From assembly GCA_964437615.1 (NCBI GenBank), contig CAYTHL010000022.1, positions 1 through 19,330 on the forward strand: a stretch of 19,330 nucleotides of DNA, read 5' to 3'. The translations under genes and the position numbers were made by a program. Below are positions 1 to 7,543 of the stretch, piece by piece. Source of the stretch: RGIG4790 sp964437615. Lineage in GTDB: Bacteria; Bacillota; Clostridia; Christensenellales; UBA1242. Each line of letters starts with the position of its first letter. The first letter of the stretch is position 1. The notes beneath the pieces were generated by a model, which did no database searches, had not been told where the DNA came from, and worked only from the letters and a program-made list of their open reading frames with translations.

Positions 1-45
1 TTATGCCGCAGATTGTTTAGCGACGGCAAAATTAATAATAGTCTA

Positions 46-74
46 ATTATACCAAACTAAAAATTTTATTGCAA
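46..74 (-). promoter_or_regulatory. SigmaA-type promoter firing leftwards out of the window
   Basis: Read on the minus strand, there is a TTGCAA -35 box, a 17-nt spacer and a perfect TATAAT -10 box preceded by TGG, which makes an extended -10. The predicted start is near position 39. No ATG occurs in the remaining 38 minus-strand bases, so the gene or RNA it serves begins beyond the left edge. It lies just after the protease gene and suggests that a new transcription unit starts here. The call rests on sequence match alone. Confidence 0.6.
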
Positions 75-121
75 CCAATTAGCTACCTTTTTGGCAAAAT
101 CTCTTTTAGCTTTATTTGCGC

Positions 122-1336
122 TTATGGTGTAAATGTATAAGCAATATAGTCTATGTTGCCGTTTTGATGTTGAACTTTGTAAATAATTCGAGTTTCACTT
201 GTAATTGAATATTTTATATCTTCAAACACATAGGTTGCAACAAAATCGTAGGTAATGCCGTCTACAGTTACACTTAGCAAAATATCCTCATCTTGCAGAC
301 CCGCTGCATATGCCTGACTATTAGTTTCTACACTGCTCACTTTGCACTTATAAAATTTGTAATATTTACCATCTATAAATCTTAAATCTGTAGAGTCAAT
401 TATTGCCGTAAAGCCAGCAGACGCATAATCAAACTCTGTTACACAAGTGTTGGTAGATTTGTAATTTTGTAAAATTCCCTTAGTTATGCTTTTTACTTTA
501 TTAATTGGCAGCGCGTAAGCAGTGTTATCCACAGGAATATTTGTGCCACCAGAGATTACTGTATATGATTTAGACCTTACTATACCTAATAATTTTCCGC
601 TAGCATCAAAAATCCCGCCGCCGCTATTGCCAGGGTTAACAGCGGCGTCTATTTTTATAGATCGTATTTTAGTTCCAGAAATAATGGTGCTAACTTCGCT
701 TATCACACCAGATGTGACACTAATACCACTATTAAGCGGATTACCTATGGCAAAAACAGTATCTCCCTCGGTAATATATGTGCTATCTGCAAGGGTTGCA
801 GCTTGGCAGTAACTAGACTTAACTATATTATTTTTTATTTTTAATATTGCCACATCTTCGTCAACTAAATAACCAACTATTTCAGCCGATATAGCACTTT
901 GATTATCGTATAAATAAACATAAACAGTTATTTGAGAACTTGCATCGCTAGTTGCGGCTTTTTCCACCACATGATAACATGTTATTATATACGCTGTATC
1001 ATTCTCGATAGAATATATTACTCCAGCACCAAAGTTTACATTAGACCCGCTACTTTCGTTAGTTTGTACAACTACACTGCTCAGTTTTGCCGCACTTGCC
1101 GCTATGCTAATTTCGGCGCTATTGGATGTTACTTGGTAATTCATATTAATAGTTTTACTTTTGTTGCTTGCTACACTGCAAATTAACAAAACAAGCACCG
1201 CCACATTAAATACAAACACAGCTAGCACTAATGCCTTAAACTTAAAACTTGCTTTAGGCTGGCTTTTTTGGGCCTTAGTGCTGCCGCCACGCGAAATTGG
1301 CGTTGGGTCATATGGAATTTTTTTATTTGTACTCAT
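122..1336 (-). CDS. Membrane-anchored HtrA/DegP-like trypsin-type serine protease with C-terminal PDZ-like domain
   Basis: The protein has 404 residues. The first 33 are cytoplasmic, rich in Pro, Ser and Lys. A single membrane span follows at about 35-56, then an extracellular trypsin-fold domain at about 80-290. The catalytic triad is visible: His122 in a TCYHVV context, Asp161 in EDVAILKI, and Ser238 in the NPGNSGGG signature. Residues about 304-400 look like a divergent PDZ domain, with an AYAAGLQDEDILL core. HtrA proteases of this layout degrade or refold damaged proteins at the outer face of the membrane. The start is supported by GGAG placed 7 nt upstream; this site sits just before the end of the neighbouring 1347-2804 gene, whose stop is 10 nt away, so the two are almost certainly co-transcribed. 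The family call is strong; the substrates are unknown. It could also be a degQ/htrA paralogue specialised for the neighbouring surface proteins, but that is inference. Confidence 0.9.
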   Translation of the reverse strand: MSTNKKIPYDPTPISRGGSTKAQKSQPKASFKFKALVLAVFVFNVAVLVLLICSVASNKSKTINMNYQVTSNSAEISIAASAAKLSSVVVQTNESSGSNVNFGAGVIYSIENDTAYIITCYHVVEKAATSDASSQITVYVYLYDNQSAISAEIVGYLVDEDVAILKIKNNIVKSSYCQAATLADSTYITEGDTVFAIGNPLNSGISVTSGVISEVSTIISGTKIRSIKIDAAVNPGNSGGGIFDASGKLLGIVRSKSYTVISGGTNIPVDNTAYALPINKVKSITKGILQNYKSTNTCVTEFDYASAGFTAIIDSTDLRFIDGKYYKFYKCKVSSVETNSQAYAAGLQDEDILLSVTVDGITYDFVATYVFEDIKYSITSETRIIYKVQHQNGNIDYIAYTFTP

Positions 1337-1346
1337 AATTTCTCCA

Positions 1347-2804
1347 TTAGTATTTTGGATATTTTCCTTTTATTAGTCTGCGTTTTACCATAATAAAGTA
1401 GACGATGATTGCCGCCACAACAAGCCCCACCGCCCCAATGGCTATGGCTATCCAGTTGGTGGTGCTAGTTGCCACAACAGTAAAAGTGTAGGTTTTGGTA
1501 TAACTTGTAGCAGAAACAGCGTTGTTTCTAATTGTATCTCCGGTTATGGTTATTGTAACGGTGCCGGCTTTTTTGGAGTTTACAACAAGATATTGCCCGT
1601 CTATAATCGCGCTGGCAACATCTGCATTGCTGCTAGAAACTTGCAAATTGGAAATCTCGCTTGCAAACGAACCAACTTCTATTGGATACCTATAGGTGGT
1701 GTTTATTTTTACGCTCGGCAGCCCACCACTAATGTAAAAACCAACATATTCTTCTACCCAAATTGTTTGATATTCAGAGACCGAAAAAGTCTGCGCTTCG
1801 TTGTAAAAAGTTAAAATAAAAGAATATTTACCCACTTCGTCAAAGGTATAATTCCCCTGCTCAATGTCGCTTAAGGTGTACGCAGTGTAGTCATCTTCAT
1901 CATCTTTTTTTATAGTGAGAACAAAAATATAGTTGTCTGTGGCTTGGGTTATCTCCATTTCGCCAACTAAGCAATAATTTAAAAAACTAGAAATTGTGTC
2001 TATTTTATAGGTGTCACCAACACATATGTTGTTAATATTGCCAAAATTTACAGACAAATTGTAATAGGGCTGACTTTGCAAAAGACTTATGGCTTGGTTT
2101 TGAGAATCTGCCACATATGGAGCGTAAAATTTACAGGTGGCAAAATATTCGGAAAGGTCTACACTTTGTAACTCATCTGACAAATTGTCTAAATCTGTGT
2201 AATATTTAATTTGAAGATTGTTAATTATTTCAGTTTGTTGCAAATTTTCAAAGTTTTCATAGGTGGCGACAGTAACTGGCAACTCTAAAAGCAGCCACGC
2301 CATTCGAGTGCTTTCGATATTGCCTTGGTCTTGATAAAGTTGCTCATTAAGTGTATCCGCCGAAATATACCACTTTACCATTGCGTTACTGTTAGAAGTG
2401 TTTGATAAACTAATTTGCAAGTTGTGTGCGCTGCCAAGCCCAAAATATAGGTAAATATACAAAGATTTATTTTGACTTAATGTTGTTTGGTTTGTATTTA
2501 AACTTTTTTCAAAGCGCCAGTATTGGTCGGGTGAAGGTGCTATGCTAGCCCCGGGCATCATATCTTTTGTGCTATCATCTATTGGGCGACTAGACCACAT
2601 AAGTTCGTTTGCTGAAATATTATATTTTTCTTGATAATCTTGTTGATTATTAAATGTATCAAACAAGTATGATGCATCATTTGCAGTATCGTATGCAGTT
2701 GCAAAATTAACCCTATAGGTTTGGTTGCACGCCAAAAATAAGCTGCCACACAGCACACTTAGGCTACAAAGTATAACTGATATAATTTTGGCAAAACGCC
2801 TCAT
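1347..2804 (-). CDS. Secreted type-I membrane protein with Ig-like domain, function unknown
   Basis: I do not recognise a named family. The start at 2804 (MRRFAK) is preferred over the in-frame ATG at 2816, because a GGGGGA Shine-Dalgarno lies just upstream of 2804 and nothing comparable precedes 2816. The 485-residue product opens with a basic, hydrophobic signal peptide. Cys26 in FLAC is a poor lipobox; an ATA motif a little later could be a signal peptidase I site. The middle is beta-rich and Tyr/Asn/Ser-rich. Residues about 360-445 resemble a bacterial Ig-like (Big/cadherin-type) fold, with an AGTVTITI strand pattern. A C-terminal span at about 451-473 is followed by a KRR stop-transfer tail, so the bulk is extracellular. 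It lies 45 bp downstream of ung and 10 bp upstream of the protease, suggesting that it acts with, or is processed by, that protease. Its role is unknown. Confidence 0.75.
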   Translation of the reverse strand: MRRFAKIISVILCSLSVLCGSLFLACNQTYRVNFATAYDTANDASYLFDTFNNQQDYQEKYNISANELMWSSRPIDDSTKDMMPGASIAPSPDQYWRFEKSLNTNQTTLSQNKSLYIYLYFGLGSAHNLQISLSNTSNSNAMVKWYISADTLNEQLYQDQGNIESTRMAWLLLELPVTVATYENFENLQQTEIINNLQIKYYTDLDNLSDELQSVDLSEYFATCKFYAPYVADSQNQAISLLQSQPYYNLSVNFGNINNICVGDTYKIDTISSFLNYCLVGEMEITQATDNYIFVLTIKKDDEDDYTAYTLSDIEQGNYTFDEVGKYSFILTFYNEAQTFSVSEYQTIWVEEYVGFYISGGLPSVKINTTYRYPIEVGSFASEISNLQVSSSNADVASAIIDGQYLVVNSKKAGTVTITITGDTIRNNAVSATSYTKTYTFTVVATSTTNWIAIAIGAVGLVVAAIIVYFIMVKRRLIKGKYPKY

Positions 2805-2849
2805 ATTGTCCCCCATTGTTAATTTTATTGTCTGCTAAGCCCAAAAATA

Positions 2850-3521
2850 TTATTCTGGCAGCTGCCAGTTAATTGGCTCTAAATTATGCTCTGTTAAAAA
2901 CTGATTACATTTGCTAAAATGTTTGCAGCCAAAGAACCCTCCATATGCCGAAAGCGGACTTGGATGCACCGACTTTAAAACCAAATGATTAGGATTTGTT
3001 ATTAACTTTTCTTTGCTTTTGGCGTTGCCACCCCACAGCAAAAATACTATTGGGCTTGTTTGAGTGTTTGCAATTTCTATAACCTTATCTGTAAACTTCT
3101 GCCAGCCGTATGTTGCGTGACTATTGGGCTTGCCCTCTTCTACGGTAAGCACAGTGTTTAGCATAAGCACGCCTTGAGCTGCCCAACTTTGCAAGTATCC
3201 GTGATTAGGCTGCACTATGCCAAGGTCATCTTGCATTTCTTTGTAGATATTTTTAAGCGATGGTGGAATTTCTACCCCCTTATTTACCGAAAAACACAAG
3301 CCGTGCGCCTGCCCCTTGCCGTGATATGGGTCTTGCCCTAAGATAACTACCTTAATTTTGCCAAAAGGCGTGGTTTTTAGCGCATTAAAAATTTTATGCC
3401 TAGGCGGATAGATATTTTTGCTGCCATACTCTTGGTCTAACTTATTTAGCATATCTACAAAATAAGGCTTGCTCATTTCGTCTGCCAATAATTCGTCCCA
3501 AGAATTTTTAAAAAATTCCAT
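2850..3521 (-). CDS. ung: Uracil-DNA glycosylase (family 1)
   Basis: The enzyme removes uracil from DNA, the first step of base-excision repair, in the cytoplasm. The 223-residue length is typical. Motif A (GQDPYHG, 62-68) holds the catalytic Asp64. Motif B (HPSPLSA, from His186) is the DNA-intercalation and active-site loop, and Asn122 in LMLNTVLTV is the expected uracil-contacting Asn. The frame is open upstream to 3644, but GGAGAAG at 3525-3531 sits 3 nt before the ATG at 3521. The extra 41 residues are Lys/Ile-rich and unlike any Ung N-terminus, and the promoter at 3538-3566 lies inside that extension. This all supports 3521 as the start. It is probably the first gene of a transcript continuing into the Ig-like protein and the HtrA-like protease. 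Confidence 0.97.
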   Translation of the reverse strand: MEFFKNSWDELLADEMSKPYFVDMLNKLDQEYGSKNIYPPRHKIFNALKTTPFGKIKVVILGQDPYHGKGQAHGLCFSVNKGVEIPPSLKNIYKEMQDDLGIVQPNHGYLQSWAAQGVLMLNTVLTVEEGKPNSHATYGWQKFTDKVIEIANTQTSPIVFLLWGGNAKSKEKLITNPNHLVLKSVHPSPLSAYGGFFGCKHFSKCNQFLTEHNLEPINWQLPE

Positions 3522-3537
3522 AATCTTCTCCGTTTTA

Positions 3538-3566
3538 ATTTTAGCACAATTAACTGCTAAGCACAA
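3538..3566 (-). promoter_or_regulatory. Candidate promoter of ung
   Basis: On the minus strand: TTGTGC, a 17-nt spacer, then TAAAAT preceded by TGC (extended -10). The -35 box is weak (3/6). The predicted start lies only about 10 nt before the ung ribosome binding site, giving a very short leader. The site lies inside the upstream open extension of the ung frame, which argues against the longer ung start. Confidence 0.5.
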
Positions 3567-3662
3567 ATAATTTGCATTATTTTGAATAAATTTTAATATT
3601 TTTGGATATTTTTTAATAAAAAATAATTCTAGCCTCCTGCACAAAGCCCCAAAAACTGCATG

Positions 3663-3680
3663 TTTAAATTAAAATTTAAA
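3663..3680. repeat. 18-bp AT-only palindrome between cysS and ung
   Basis: Arms TTTAAATT and AATTTAAA are perfectly complementary around a 2-nt AA centre. It lies between the cysS terminator and the ung promoter region. It could be a protein-binding site or simply AT-rich coincidence; no GC pairs stabilise it as RNA. Confidence 0.3.
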
Positions 3681-3711
3681 ACCTGCAAGCCACTAAAAAA
3701 CAAAAAACCAA

Positions 3712-3741
3712 AAAAAATCTCTTAACAAAAAGAGATTTTTT
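3712..3741 (-). terminator. Intrinsic terminator of the cysS operon (possibly bidirectional)
   Basis: A perfect 12-bp stem (3712-3723 with 3730-3741) encloses the 6-nt loop 3724-3729. It is followed on the minus strand by a T-rich run. The stem core is TCTCTT/AAGAGA, with few GC pairs. It lies 20 bp past the cysS stop at 3762, which is the expected place. T-rich sequence also follows on the plus strand, so it could act both ways, although no plus-strand gene ends here. Confidence 0.75.
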
Positions 3742-3761
3742 AAATTTTGTTTTTTAAACTG

Positions 3762-5183
3762 CTATTTTAGTTTGCTGTCTTTGCTGTCTATGCCCAAAGC
3801 TAACAACTTATCTCGAATATAATCGGACAATTCAAAGTTTTTTGCCGCCCTAAGTTTACTTCGAACATCGCCAAGTAAGTCTATTAGTTTTTGTGCGTCT
3901 GTATCTTCAGAATTTTTGGCAGGTTCGGTAGATAAATCTAACTGCAACCCAAGCACAAACAACATATCATCAAACCTGCGTTTTATGGCAGCAATTTCGT
4001 CGGTTTTGCCCATAGAAACAGCATTTGAGGCATATTTTACATATTTTAGAAGCTCGCTTATTGCAAGAGGTGTATTAAAATCTTCGTCCATGGCGGCACA
4101 GAAGTTTTTGTAAATTTCTTCGACCTCTTTGCTATCTGCGCTTACTTTTGCCTCAACTGCAGCCTTGGTAACGCTAGAATAGCATGCAGCAATTTTGTCT
4201 AGCTGGGTGCTGGCCTTTTCAATTTCGGCTTCAACAAAATCCACTGGGCTACGATAATGGTAGTTAAGAATAAAGTACCTAACTGCCATAGGCGAAAATT
4301 TGGTAAATAGGTCGGCAAGAGTAATAAAATTGCCCAAACTTTTGCCCATTTTTGTGCCATTTACCGTAATTAGATTGTTGTGCATAAAATAATGCACAAA
4401 AGGTTTTCCGTTTGCAGCCTCGCTTTGTGCAAACTCGCTTTCGTGATGCGGGAAGATATTATCTATACCCCCACCATGTATATCAAAGGTGTCACCCAAA
4501 AACTTTTTGCTCATAACCGAACACTCTATGTGCCAGCCCGGATAACCCACTCCCCAAGGTGAGTTCCAACGCATTATATGCCCGCCCTCGGCAGACTTCC
4601 AAAGAGCAAAATCTTCGGGATTTTCCTTATCTGAGGCAACTTCTATGCGTTCCCCGCTCTTTGCGTCAGAAAGTTTGCGGTTAGACAATTGACCGTACTT
4701 GTGGTACAAATGCACTCTAAAATAAACATTGCCGCTACTTGTTTTGTAGGCATACCCCTTGTCTATTAGCGTGCTAATTAGGTCTATCATTTCGGGGATA
4801 AATGCCGTGGCTCTTGGGCTGATAGTTGGGCGAATAATGTTTAGCTTATCCATAGCATCAAAGTACATAACTTCGTACTTGTAGGCTATTGCATATGGGT
4901 CGGTCTGCTCTTTTGCCGCCTGCCTGCCAATTTTATCCTCGCCATCATCGCCGTCGCCAACCAAGTGTCCAACATCGGTTATGTTAGAAACATATTTTAC
5001 AGCATAGCCGCTGTGCAAAAAATATCGCCTAATGGTGTCAAAGTTAACATATGTGCGGGCATGACCAACATGTGGCGGGCCATAGACGGTTGGGCCGCAG
5101 ACATACATGCCCACCTTGCCTTTATTTATTGGCACAAACTCTTGTTTTGTGCGTGTTAACGAGTTGTAAATTTTAATCGACAT
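3762..5183 (-). CDS. cysS: Cysteinyl-tRNA synthetase
   Basis: The enzyme charges tRNA-Cys with cysteine using ATP; it is class Ia and cytoplasmic. The 473 residues match the family. Visible features are the HIGH-type motif HVGH (38-41), the KMSKS-type loop as KMGKS (278-282, Gly in place of the first Ser), and the four zinc ligands Cys29, Cys221, His246 and Glu250, corresponding to the known Cys-Cys-His-Glu set that selects cysteine. The start at 5183 is chosen because AGGAGA lies 5 nt upstream; the in-frame ATG at 5216 has no such site. Only 37 nt separate it from the reductase stop, so it is probably the last gene of a three-gene operon ending at the 3712-3741 terminator. No T-box leader fits in that gap, although T-boxes commonly control Bacillota synthetases. 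The Shine-Dalgarno lies in a small hairpin. Confidence 0.97.
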   Translation of the reverse strand: MSIKIYNSLTRTKQEFVPINKGKVGMYVCGPTVYGPPHVGHARTYVNFDTIRRYFLHSGYAVKYVSNITDVGHLVGDGDDGEDKIGRQAAKEQTDPYAIAYKYEVMYFDAMDKLNIIRPTISPRATAFIPEMIDLISTLIDKGYAYKTSSGNVYFRVHLYHKYGQLSNRKLSDAKSGERIEVASDKENPEDFALWKSAEGGHIMRWNSPWGVGYPGWHIECSVMSKKFLGDTFDIHGGGIDNIFPHHESEFAQSEAANGKPFVHYFMHNNLITVNGTKMGKSLGNFITLADLFTKFSPMAVRYFILNYHYRSPVDFVEAEIEKASTQLDKIAACYSSVTKAAVEAKVSADSKEVEEIYKNFCAAMDEDFNTPLAISELLKYVKYASNAVSMGKTDEIAAIKRRFDDMLFVLGLQLDLSTEPAKNSEDTDAQKLIDLLGDVRSKLRAAKNFELSDYIRDKLLALGIDSKDSKLK

Positions 5184-5188
5184 AGTTT

Positions 5189-5206
5189 TCTCCTGTAGGT
5201 AGGAGA
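5189..5206 (-). promoter_or_regulatory. Hairpin sequestering the cysS Shine-Dalgarno
   Basis: In the RNA, UCUCCU (5206-5201) pairs perfectly with AGGAGA (5194-5189) across a 6-nt loop. The second arm is the cysS ribosome binding site, 5 nt before the ATG. The first arm begins 14 nt after the end of the upstream reductase stop, so a terminating ribosome could disturb the hairpin. The pairing is seen directly; a regulatory effect (translational coupling) is inference. Confidence 0.5.
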
Positions 5207-5220
5207 TATACCCCATACCC

Positions 5221-7482
5221 CTAAATTTGTTTTGCTACATTATAGCCTTGTTTGACGGCTGTAAACACCTTGCCACACTTTTGAGCATCGCCAATACAAT
5301 AAATTTGCTTGGCTATCTGCTGGCTATATGCTTGTTTGTACTGCTCGTTTTCACTTATGGTGCCGGCGGCAAATATAACAACATCAGCATCTACTGCAAC
5401 CGCTCTTTGTTTAACCCGTATCTTTTTTTCTAGCGGATTAATTACATTTTTTGGCAATATTGGCTGCCATGTACAGTACGGATTAGGCACGCTTTTATGC
5501 ACATTTGCCAAAATATTTACATAGCCTTCTTCTATTTTTTTAACTTCGCAGCAGTTGTAGGTTTTTACCCCCGCTTTTTCTAAATAGTGCATAATATGCC
5601 CACGATTTGCCGTACACGATGTCGTCATAAGGGTTGGCGCAGCCTCCAAAATGGTGACCTTTTTGCCCATTTCGTAGGCCAGCATATATGCAAGTTCGCA
5701 GCCGCTATCCCCGCCGCCAACTATAGCCACCGACTTTGCCTTGTCAAAAATGCTCAAATTTTCTAGAGCCTCTATAACCGTATGCACATGTGGAAGCACA
5801 GCGCCGTCTATGTTTAGCCCAATACACTTAGAGCCAGTGGCGTATATTATGGCGTCATAATTCTTCTGTTTTAGTTCGTCATTGGTAACAAAAGTTCCCA
5901 AAAAGTTGCCAAAATTTGGATTATTATCAAAGCTATCCACCACGCCTTGCAGATAATCGACATAATTTTTTATTTCGTATTTTGTTTTTGCAATTGACGC
6001 TAATCTTAGAGTGCCGCCAACTTTGGTGTGCTTATCGTACAAATCTACCTTGTGGCCGCGACGCATAAGAGTTTGTGTAGCAACAACGCCGGCAGGCCCT
6101 GCCCCAACCACAGCAACACGCTTTTGAATAGCCGCTGGCTGATAGCCCTCCATATCTTCAAATCCGGTAGTTGGGCAGACTGCGCACTGGGGATGCCCAC
6201 CCTCTAAAAATTCTTTTATGCAAGCCTCGTGGCATCCAATGCATGGCGTAATTTCTTTAACTCTGCCCGTATAAGCCTTTTCTGCCCAATGTGGGTCGGC
6301 AAGTAGCGGACGGGCAAGCATAACCATATCTGCCTTATCCTCTCGCAGCACTCTTTCTGCAAGGTCGGGATACCCAAGTTTGCCAACTGCCACAACGGCA
6401 ACTTTTTTGCCCGCATTAGACAAAATATTGTTGGTTTCAAAATGCTCTTTTACAAGTTTTGAAATATCTGTATAGCAGCCGCTTGGCATGCTGTAAGGAG
6501 GATGTGGCAGCCACCAGTTGTCGTAGCAACCAAGGTCGACGTCAAACATATCCACCCCAGCTGCAACAAGTTTGTCCATATAATCTAGGGTTTGCTCAAC
6601 AGTGCGCTCATTTTTAAACTTTTTAAGGCTTCTAACCTTGTTCATTCTGTCGCCGTAGGTGCTGTTTAGCGCCAAACTTAGGTCTATGCGGTACATAATT
6701 GGATAATCTTTGCCGCAGCGCCTTCTTATCTCCTTAACCATATCCACGCCAAACTGACACGGATTAGAATACTTGCCAAGCTTGCGTCGGTTAAATGCCG
6801 AGTTTGTAAGCTGTTCTAGCAGATACCCCTCGTGGCCATGCAAATAGACGCCGTCTATGCCGCAAACTTGGGCGTCGGCAGCAGCCTGCCCTGTGCGCTT
6901 AATTATCTTTTTTAATTTTAGCCCAGACAGCCTTTTGCAAGGAATAGCTGGAATATAATAGTTTGGGTTCCAGCTTGCCGATACTGGTAGTTTTATCTGT
7001 TTGGTTAAACATTCGGGGTTGCCAACTCTGCCCAGCCCCGCCGTAAGTTGAATAAATATCTTGCTGCCGTAGTTATGCACGGCGTAAGCCAAATCTCTCC
7101 AACCGCAAATGTTGGTTCGGCTACGGTCTATGCGTGGAAAATAGCTTAGTTTGTCCCCTTCCATAAGGCTTGGGTCTATGCCAAAAGTGGTTGGAATAAG
7201 CCCAGTTGTAATAAGCCCCACATTACCTTTGGCGCGCTCTTCAAAGTACTTAATCATCTTTTGGCTTGGCCTGCCGTTTTCGTCAGCCATGTTTATATTG
7301 CCCATTGGTCCCATTACTATGCGGTTTTTAATCTCGCATTTATTTATTGTAATAGGACTAAACAAACTTGTATACGGATACAGTTCGCTTGTCATAGCTG
7401 GGCTACTAGTTTTGTTAAACCAGTCGCCAAAATAGTTCTCTAATTCCTCTAAAATAGGTTCTGGCGTATACTTTTTTAGCAT
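5221..7482 (-). CDS. NADH-dependent flavin oxidoreductase of the 2,4-dienoyl-CoA/enoate reductase family (Old Yellow Enzyme + FAD/NAD domains)
   Basis: This family reduces activated C=C bonds of enoates, dienoyl-CoAs, steroids or bile-acid intermediates, moving electrons from NAD(P)H through FAD and a [4Fe-4S] cluster to FMN. The 753 residues comprise an FMN-binding TIM barrel (about 38-400), cluster cysteines 414, 417, 421 and 433 with the family spacing C-x2-C-x3-C-x11-C, an FAD GxGxxG motif (VVGAGPAG, 458-465) and an NAD-binding GGGDSG motif (589-594). The barrel keeps an HGHEGYLLEQL active-site segment (215-225). It lacks the usual RxDxYGGSxENR stretch after it and reads QLTAGLGR where QLxHxGR is common. 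The N-terminus carries about 35 extra residues compared with typical members of about 640-670. The start has GGAG 7 nt upstream. It lies 61 bp after the membrane protein gene and 37 bp before cysS. The substrate cannot be told from sequence. Confidence 0.9.
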   Translation of the reverse strand: MLKKYTPEPILEELENYFGDWFNKTSSPAMTSELYPYTSLFSPITINKCEIKNRIVMGPMGNINMADENGRPSQKMIKYFEERAKGNVGLITTGLIPTTFGIDPSLMEGDKLSYFPRIDRSRTNICGWRDLAYAVHNYGSKIFIQLTAGLGRVGNPECLTKQIKLPVSASWNPNYYIPAIPCKRLSGLKLKKIIKRTGQAAADAQVCGIDGVYLHGHEGYLLEQLTNSAFNRRKLGKYSNPCQFGVDMVKEIRRRCGKDYPIMYRIDLSLALNSTYGDRMNKVRSLKKFKNERTVEQTLDYMDKLVAAGVDMFDVDLGCYDNWWLPHPPYSMPSGCYTDISKLVKEHFETNNILSNAGKKVAVVAVGKLGYPDLAERVLREDKADMVMLARPLLADPHWAEKAYTGRVKEITPCIGCHEACIKEFLEGGHPQCAVCPTTGFEDMEGYQPAAIQKRVAVVGAGPAGVVATQTLMRRGHKVDLYDKHTKVGGTLRLASIAKTKYEIKNYVDYLQGVVDSFDNNPNFGNFLGTFVTNDELKQKNYDAIIYATGSKCIGLNIDGAVLPHVHTVIEALENLSIFDKAKSVAIVGGGDSGCELAYMLAYEMGKKVTILEAAPTLMTTSCTANRGHIMHYLEKAGVKTYNCCEVKKIEEGYVNILANVHKSVPNPYCTWQPILPKNVINPLEKKIRVKQRAVAVDADVVIFAAGTISENEQYKQAYSQQIAKQIYCIGDAQKCGKVFTAVKQGYNVAKQI

Positions 7483-7543
7483 AATATTCTCCTAGTATTT
7501 TTATTATTGACAAATATAAGCATAAATTGCGGCAACACGCTAT

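Noticed and set aside
75..121. Possible terminator after the protease gene
   Set aside because: Only a 5-bp AGCTA/TAGCT stem around a 21-nt loop was found, with no clean T run; too weak to call.
2805..2849. Separate promoter for the Ig-like protein gene (TAAAAT preceded by TTAGCAG, similar to the ung promoter)
   Set aside because: The nearest -35-like hexamer is only 11 nt from TAAAAT, so it does not form a proper promoter; read-through from ung is simpler.
3522..3644. Possible 41-residue N-terminal extension of Ung
   Set aside because: The stretch has no good ribosome binding site, overlaps the likely promoter, and does not look like an Ung N-terminus.
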